Assembly: GCA_963556495.2 (NCBI GenBank)
Contig: OY747709.1
Coordinates: 21,322,400-21,386,399, forward strand
Direction of reading: 5' to 3'
DNA length: 64,000 bases
DNA from: Valencia hispanica
Taxonomy: Eukaryota > Chordata > Actinopteri > Cyprinodontiformes > Valenciidae
Part shown: positions 48,701-57,700 of the stretch, piece after piece
Layout: each line of letters opens with the position of its first letter
Numbering within the stretch: position 1 is the first letter of the stretch
Position numbers and translations under genes: made by a program
The notes under the pieces: model-generated
Databases searched by the model: none
Told to the model about the DNA's origin: nothing
The model's input: only the letters and a program-made list of their open reading frames with translations

Positions 48701-51700
48701 ACATGATGTATTAAGGAAACAGCTAATCTGAGTTAGTACAGTGTTCATAGCTGTTGAAATTTATCACATCTTGTCTAGTTACATCCACAAATGTCATTGT
48801 ATTTTACAGAGATAGACCAACATAAAGTAGTACATGTTGTAAAGCGTAAGGAGAAGTATGGTTTTCAACAATTTTACCACCAAAAATCTGTGTAATATGT
48901 ATTGGTCTTCAGCCCCTTTCCTTCAGTACCTCTAAATAAAATACTTCAAACGTGCAAGATACAATGTGTGGAGGAAAACTGGCACTGCAAAAGTGTGTTT
49001 ACACACTGTAAAGCAGCCAGGAAATAAAATAGTAAAACACTGAGAAGCTGTTGAATTATTACCCAGCACCACACCAGTTTTCTTGGGGTGGTGGTGGCAG
49101 TTTCATGCTGTGGGGATGCCTTTCTTCAGCAGCCAGAGGGAGGCTGGTCAGAGTTGACGGGAACATGGATGGGGCTGAATAAAGGGGATACTGAAAGAAA
49201 ATCTGTTAGAGGCGGCAGAAGATCAGAAAGGTTGGTGGAGGCTCACCTTGAAGCAGGATAACAACCATAAACCTACAGCATGAGCTACAATAGTTAAAAT
49301 GACCAAGGTAAAGTCCAGATCTAAATCCAATTGAGAATACATGGCTAAGCTGGCAGAGACGTGCCCTAAAAGGGTTCAAATAGCAATTGCAGCGAAAATT
49401 AAATATTTTTCATTCGACTACTTTTTGCTGGTCTATCACATAAAATCCAATCTAAATATGTTAAAATGTGTGGTTGTATTGTGACAAATTGTGAGAATGT
49501 TCAAGGGCTAAGAATATGTTGGCAAAGTATCACACAACCTGTTGAGATTTTATTTAACCTTTATAATGTTTAATCTTTATATCTTTATAAAGCTGTGCTG
49601 CCATAGATACATATTTAAAATATACATAACTTAAAAACAAAGAATGACAACAAAAACAGCATACCTTAAGCCTTCTTTCACAGATCCTTATTACAAAGGT
49701 CCAGAACAGTTAACAGTCCATAGTAAGGTGTGTTTTCAAGGAGTAAAAATTAAGCTGAAGTTAAAGTGGTGCATCTGTTTATGAGCCAGCAGCTGTGTAT
49801 ATGCAGACAGTTAAACCCTGTTTAAAAAAGGGGTGGGGATTCAGCAGGTCTGAGCGAATGTGAACCAGGTTGGAGAAGTGACAGGTGCACAATATGTGAG
49901 AGATAGTCTCACCTAATGAACATCTCAGTACACAAGGCTGTATGTCTGCTCTCAGTTCAGACCTTTAGGTCTGGCACACAATACTCATGGTCAAGTTTAG
50001 GTGACACATTTCTGAGTTCATTTCCTGAACTATGGAAGTCAGCCTTACTTAAATGAAATGTGTACCATTATATGATAGCTCATGTGATATGGCGATGAAG
50101 ACTGCAATTCAATATATGCTGCTACTCTGTTAAGGAGCAGACGCACACAACCTATCCGTTCAAGGCTATTTATTTTTATGGCTTCGATATGATATTTTAC
50201 TGTCCTATCAATGGCTGGAAAACAAAGCCTACATTTCATTAGACCACACTGTTCCTTACTGTGCCTGACATAAAGATGCAGAATGCAAAAACGGATCCCC
50301 TCTTTCCTCCACTAAAGAACTACAGAACAAAACAAGCTAGCTGCTGCAGCCTATCCGGCCAGCCACCTGTCTCTCTGTGCCATCTCAACAAGATGAGCAG
50401 TAAATTCATTTTGAGCTTTCTGTTGCTCTGGAAGCACTTCATTTTATTAGATAATAGAAGATAACAGACCAGACAGAAGGAAGTAAGTGTAACAAAGTAT
50501 ATCTACTATAAGTCTGATGCAGTGGCGTCTCTGGCATGAAAAGTTAGGTGGGGCACAGCAACTCAACACCTAATAGCAGCAACTAATCATTCTGTGATGC
50601 ATACAATCTGACCTTGATCAATAATATTGATTGCTATTTAATGTGATTAATTTAATATTGATTAAATATTAAAGGAACCACATAGAATAGCACACATCTA
50701 CACACTACAAACGCCATTTAATGTAAATGTAATTGAAGAGTGAAACCTTTTTTATAGGCTACATGAAATTAAAGATAAAGGGTCACTCACCAGTGTTGTT
50801 CTTCTAGAAAAAATACAGATCTTTCATCTGGGCAAACTTTTCAATAACTGTACAAACTTTCAAATAATCCCCTTTAAATCTATAATATCTTAGATCCACT
50901 GGCTGGTGACGTCCCAAATGTTTAATGTCCAATTTTCATTCAAGATGGAACGTGCTAAATTTAGACTTTATAAAAAAAATCTACTTCTTGTTTTTTTGTT
51001 TTTTTAAGCTAGCAAAGATAATCTTTGCTGGCTTCACTTGTCCAGTCTTCCTTTTGGTTTTAGTATCAAACCACAGTTGTTCGTTTGTTGTACATCATTA
51101 AGAGAGAAATAATATTTGTTAGCCAAAGATTTTCTTCACTGTGCTGACAGATTAGTTAAATAAAATAGGTAAGAATTGAAGTATACAAAATAAACCAATA
51201 AATTATTATTAATATTATAGTTGATTAACTGATCATTTAAAACATAACAGTGATGCAAAAACTGTTATGGGAAAGGAAAATGGTAGTGCTCCAAGTCTGT
51301 CTACTAGTAATCCAATTTAAATCAGTAAATATCTTCAAGGGGATTTTATATGCTAAAGACGAACTGTTTTGTCACATGACTTGTTTAAAATCAACATTTT
51401 ATTGATGCCAGAAGAAACCGCTGTGGTATTGATGGGTAAAATCACCTTACATTTGATTGGATTGTACATTTGCATGCTGGCAATTTGTTGCAGTTTTTAA
51501 CTGTGAGCTCTAGAGAGTTTTTAAACCATTCTCCTTATTGTGCATGGGGCAATAATAGGCAATTATAGGCACAATATTTTTGTTATCATGAGACTGAATA
51601 AATTCACCTAACTTAAAAATGGGATTTTTTTCTATATTTTTCTGTGTTAAATTATGAAACTGCAATAAAAGGTGAATTTATATTAAAGCATTTCACTTAT

Positions 51701-54700
51701 ATTTGCACAGGGGTACAGACAAATGTGAAAGGTGCTGTGAATAAAATACATATAGATGAGGACTTAAAAAACATTACATACTGAATAATCAAATTATTAC
51801 TTGAGAAAATGCCAACGGTTACTTCCTTTAAATATTTAACTCTATGGCGTGGTGTTCTTCTATGAAGATTTCTTCTAGTTCTTAACATCATTTTTTTTTG
51901 TCAATGTCTCTGTTTTGTCACATGGTTTTCTGGCTCAACCTTTCAATTTAGCTTGAGGAAATACCTTTTTTGTCTAAAACAATAAAACAATATAGTCCCA
52001 GTGATACACTTTAAATATATAAAAAACAGCGCATTGTGAAGCTTACTAAGACAACGAAGAACATGTGCTAGATCAATTTTAGAAAATAAAAGGAAAGAAG
52101 CAAAAAAAATAATACAGTCATGTGAAAACAATTGGGACACTCTATGACAGGCTAAATGTTTGTTTTTATTAATTTTTGAACATTGGATGTTTAACATAAA
52201 TAAAGTGCTTGTAAAAACAATAAAAACCTTTGGTATAAATAAAGAATAAAACCAGTAGAAACTTTCTAAATGGAATAAAAATGCATTTAATGTTAAAAAT
52301 TAGATTTAGTTTGGCGTGGTCATGACTATTCACAATCAGAATTAAAATAAGAATGAACTTTATTGGCAAGGTTTCTGCATGCAAATGAGATATTTGTCTT
52401 CCATTATGCACGTTCACAGCATAAAGACAATAAATACTGCTTATAAACTTTAGAGGAAATAAAATAAAGGATAAAATGAACACTGTGCACATGCAAGTGA
52501 ATGTACAGCCAAAAGTCAGGTTGTGGTAGTGCAAGCATGCCCATTTTGTTTCATAGCACAGTAGCTGACCCCTCAAGCTGTAAGGTATTCGTTGTGTTCA
52601 TCAGACAAACAACCTTGAGTGTGGCAGCTGGTTTTTAGAAAATAGAATTCTGTAGCACCAACCTGACGGTAAATGTCTAAACAGTTTGTGTCCAGGATAA
52701 GTGGGTTTGCAGAGATGTTAGCTGACCTTTTCCTGACCCTGTACAAACCTTATTTAAGTAAAACTGAACACCCTGGTGAGATCAAGGAGCTGTCCAAGGC
52801 CTTCCGAAAGGAGATAGTAGCATCTTATGATTCTGGTAAGGGATTTAAAGAGGTCTCCAAAGAATCTGAAGTCAGCCATTTCACTACAGGGAAAACAGTC
52901 CAGAAGTGTAAGACATCCAAAACCACTGCAAACACACCTAGATCTGGCAGTCCAAGTAAGTTCACCCTGAGAGGTGACTGCAAGCTGCTAAAAGATATAT
53001 CCCAAACCTCTAAAAGGTCATCAAGAACCTACAGCAGGCTATTGCTAGTATTGATGTAAGAGTGCGTGTCTGTCCAATCATAAACAGACTACACAAGTTT
53101 AACTTTTATGTGAGATGTACAAGGAGCAAACCTTTGTTCTCTAAGGAAAATCATGAGACCCTTAGAAAATTTGCCTCACAGAATGCAGACAAAGAACAGG
53201 ACTTCTGGAAGAGTTTTCTTTAGACAGATTAGTAAATTGAATTATTTGGACACCAGAATAGAGGACACAGTTGACTTTAAACAAATACAGCACTCTCAGC
53301 AAAACAACTTCATAGAGACTGTAAGTCAGGGAGGTGGAAGTGTCATGGTTTGGGGATGCTTTACTGTAGCAGGAAATTGGTCAGCTCACCATCAAAGAAT
53401 CCTCCATTAGTAAATCCACAAAGTACAAGCTGATAATTAATAAATGGAGAGTCCTGGACCAAGTCAATGTCCAGATCCTGATTTTATTGAGATGTTTTGA
53501 GGTGAATTCAAAACTGAGTGAACACGCTGGAAATCTCTAAAACATTTTACAGCTGAAAGTGAGGAGTGGACCAAAGTTTCCTCTTGCTGATGTCAGAGCC
53601 TGGTAGAAGCATCTAACTGAAGTTATTGCAGCTAAACCGGCTAACACTAGCTGTTAGAGGACAAGGTGTCCTAATCACCCAGAAACCACATTTTTGTTAT
53701 TATATTTAGTTTAATGAGTAAAACATGTTGCTTGAATGCAAATAAAACTCTTTTCCCAAAGAAAAATGTCCTAATTCTTTCACATGACTGTATGTATAAG
53801 GAAAATAAAGTCGAATTTAAATGTACTATACTCTAAATAAAGGGGTCTATGTAGAGACATCTAGCCTCTCTAAGAGGTTGAAAGTCTCAATCTGTACTTA
53901 CTCTTCATCTGTCTAAGCAGCCCTCCCTCCGGGTGGGAGGTAGAGATATTCCCGCCTTGAAACCAGCGAGGAAAGATCATGCCAGGCAATGAGAGAGCAG
54001 AAGAAAAGACAACGATGTGCAAAGGAAACAGGTGAAGTGGAAATATATAATAAAGGAGAAACAGGCAGAAAGATTTAGAAAGTAAAAGCAACACAACAAA
54101 TTAAATCATGGCTTTTTTATTTTATTTTGTAAGATAATTTTTATCATGTCAGTCTTCCCCTTACTCCTAATTTATGGATGATTGACTTGTCCCAGTTGAC
54201 TGACTCATTTTCTTCATTCAGCCATTACTTTAGGGCATTGTGTCACACCTGAATCTTCACCTCATATTTCTTTAACAGCCGCTAAGGACCTTTCACAATA
54301 AATAATGCAGGCAAGCTGCAATAAATTTTGTAACTTCTAATTCCTAACATTTCCTACAAGCAGAACAAAGTGGGTTTTGTGAGACAGAGTGGTGTAGGGC
54401 AGAGGACCACTTAAGGAAATAACTGAACACTAAACCAGATCTCAGGGTAATGGGATCCCAGCATCATTAATTTACAATCTGTTATTTAGAAGGCTGGGCT
54501 TGAACGCTACTCATCTTCGCCTGGGGTAATAACTAGGTGCCTTTTACAGCCACACATTCTGCTTTCTAGGAATAACACAGTAAAAGTATGCAGGCAAACA
54601 TATATTGCAACCAATATTACAGCAAAGAGGGAGACTTTAGGAAAACAAAATCGATAGAATTGGAGGCACTCACTTCCTGATGAGGAAGATGGCCGCCTTT

Positions 54701-57700
54701 TGTCGGTGGAGCTGGGGGTGGTGCTGCCATTATTCTGGGTGGTTGGTGCCCCGGCGGGGAGCGGAGGGGGAGGAGGGGGTGTTGGCATTGGATTGCTGGG
54801 AGGAAGAGGAGGCGGTGGAGGTGGCTGTTGAGGCGGCACAGATTCCTCCGTGGTGCCATTTTCAGAGGTGGGGGCAGGACTCTCAGCAGGCTCCTCCAAT
54901 AACACCGAACCCTAAAGGCAAAAGGAGGAAATGGTAGAGGATGTCCATGACATGATACTTACGTTAAGATGAAAAGGTATGGAGAGATAGTAGACTCATA
55001 ACATCTGTGTGTGCGTAGTACTGGATTTGTAACTTGTGTCGGCCTGTTTGTGTGTAGCTTTGGGTACTTGTATGTGTAAAACATGATTTGTAAGTTTGTA
55101 AAATACATTTTGTGCGTAACTTCGGGTACTTGCAATGGTGCGTTCAAATGTACACACAAATATCAAGAAATTATGAGCATGAAGTACATTCATACATACA
55201 CATTTTCAATTACACTAACATAAAACTCTAATTCAAAATCGTTAAATATGTATGCACCAATCGTCTGATACACAAAGGCAAAACCACCTTTATGCACAAA
55301 TCACGGTTACAAGTGCTCAAGGGGTTTTGAGACTCATTTCATGCTTCCAGATTTGTGCGTACATGATGCATTTAAATGCTGGTAGAACTCTGGGTCCTCT
55401 GAGTTTTCTTATCACTTTCCCTCTAAACGTGTTGCTAAAGGGGCAAAGACGTTTGTCTGTGAAAAAAAGAATGTCTCAGCACCCCTTAGTTCTAACAAGA
55501 AGGCCAACCTGTAATTTTGAAAATTTGAAAATTGTTTAAGTAGACAAACTGTATATGGGCAGAACTTTGTGCTATCAGAACATTAATTTTAGGAATTTGT
55601 TATTGAAAGTTTTTATTGAAATTTGCATTATTCAAATAGAATCAGATTGAATCGGAAATGCTCAACTTGAAAAAATGCTTTACAAAATTGAATCTGAATT
55701 AGCCTAATTTGAAATTCATTGTATTAGTTTTGAAATTACTGTCACGAAATTAAAACTGAATTTTCTATTTTGAAAATGTGTTAATTTGCTTTGAAACTTT
55801 GTACAAATGGGTAAGGGAGTGTATAGGATACGGCAAGTTTGATGTTGTGATGCACTCAGTTATGTTTGTGTTTAGTCCCGAGTGTATTTTGATGACTTTG
55901 CAATTTTTTCCTGCTTATGTTTAAATGCAGTAAGGCATTAGCGGCATATCATTTAGAGAGAAAGTGATGAGAAAACTCAGATTTCCCAGCATTCTACCAG
56001 CATTCAAACGCATCATGCACTGTTGCCTTGCAGCAAGAAGGTGCTGGGTTCGAATCCCAGCCTGGGGTCTTTCTGCATGGAGTTTGCATGTTCTCTCTGT
56101 GCATGGTTGGGTTCCCTCCGGGTACTCTGGTTTCCTCCTACAGTCCAAAAGCATGACTGTTAGGTTAATTGGTCTTTCTCTAAATTGCCCTTAGGTATGG
56201 TTGTCCTGTATGCCTCTGTGTTGGCATTATGATCGACTAGTGACCTGTCCAGGGTGTACCCCGCCTCTCGCCCCGTGACTGCTGGAAATAGGCAACTGCA
56301 ACCCTGCATAGGATGGACGGGTACAGGTAATGCATGGATAGATGGATGAAAGGAGTTTCAAAACCCTTCTTGCACTTGTAACCTTGTAAAAGTAAACAAC
56401 TTTTCACATTTCTCATGCTACAGCCACATAGTTTAGTTTTTCTTCTTTCTTGTGAAATTTTATTTGTAAAGAATTTAAAACCATCCATCATTTTCCCTGC
56501 CTTATCTTCCTTTGTGTTTGGTTAGTTCATGAAATCCATATGATAACATAGACTTTATAACGATATAAACATTAATGCATTAAGGTTTATGCATAAGATT
56601 GTTGTAATGTGAGAATATATACAAAAATTCCGTTGGTATGAATGCTGCATAATTTTTTCTTACTCAGGACATTATTTTTTTAATGACTCTGTGAATTTTT
56701 TATCATGTTTTGCTTATGAAAAACCATCAGTATATTTTTAACTTGCATGATGAAAGTGCTGTTCATCTGCTGAGAGGTGTATAAGCATTCAATTCTTGCA
56801 CAGGCTGCTAACCGGGACAGATGTACTCCTTCTCCTTGTTTCCTGACATCTTTAATCAGCTCATAAAGACACAATACCCTCAAACGTATCAGGGAGCTAA
56901 TATGACCTAATCCCAAAGGGGGGAATTCTGGGTGGAAAACGGCGCGAACAGACCATCTGTCACTGCAAGCGATAGTCCTGCATGCGTTCGGCACACTCCA
57001 AAACCATGCCCTAACTCAGCTGGAGGCAAATTAATGGACTGCGACATTAAACTGGACCCCACCCCCCCACCCCCGGCACTCCTCAGACGCGTGCTCTTCA
57101 TTGTTGATCCCTTCACTTTCTAGCCATCCCCAGGGAGTTGCGGGGAGTTGCGGCGAGGGGGGCAACGACATCCAGATGGGTCAGGCCGGCACGCGCTGTT
57201 TCTTTTGATTAGCCCTTCCACCTGCTGGGGTCCTCAGAGACAGGGAGGGGCCCCTCTGGGGCTCTAATTGGCTCAATGTGGATTATACCATGTGTCACCC
57301 CAAACATCCTCCACTCCTAATACTCGTGGGAGTTTAAAACCTCTCCAGGGATATTGATCATTGACTCCAACAGACTATTTACTCATTCACGTATGCTTGT
57401 GAAGTTATGTCGCAGCAAGCAGGTGGTTAAATCAGTCAATTAAAAAAAAGCTTAATTATTTACTGATTAACGCAATTAAGAACTTTTAATTGCACATGTT
57501 CATATATGCATCCTTAATAAGAACCTGTAATTTTGAATTAATGTTTTGCTTTATGGTTTATGTTGTTGTGAAACACAAAGGTAAACCAGAACCGGGGATC
57601 AACCAAGAAGTATTTGTAAAATTGCATTCTGTATCACATCTATCTGGGACAAAATCCCGTAAAACGATTTTTTTAGAGGTTTTAATATGAAGGTAGATAT

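Noticed and set aside
56907..57123. Open frames on both strands in the GC-rich block
   Set aside because: No espin-like residues and no fitting splice sites; treated as possible regulatory DNA only.
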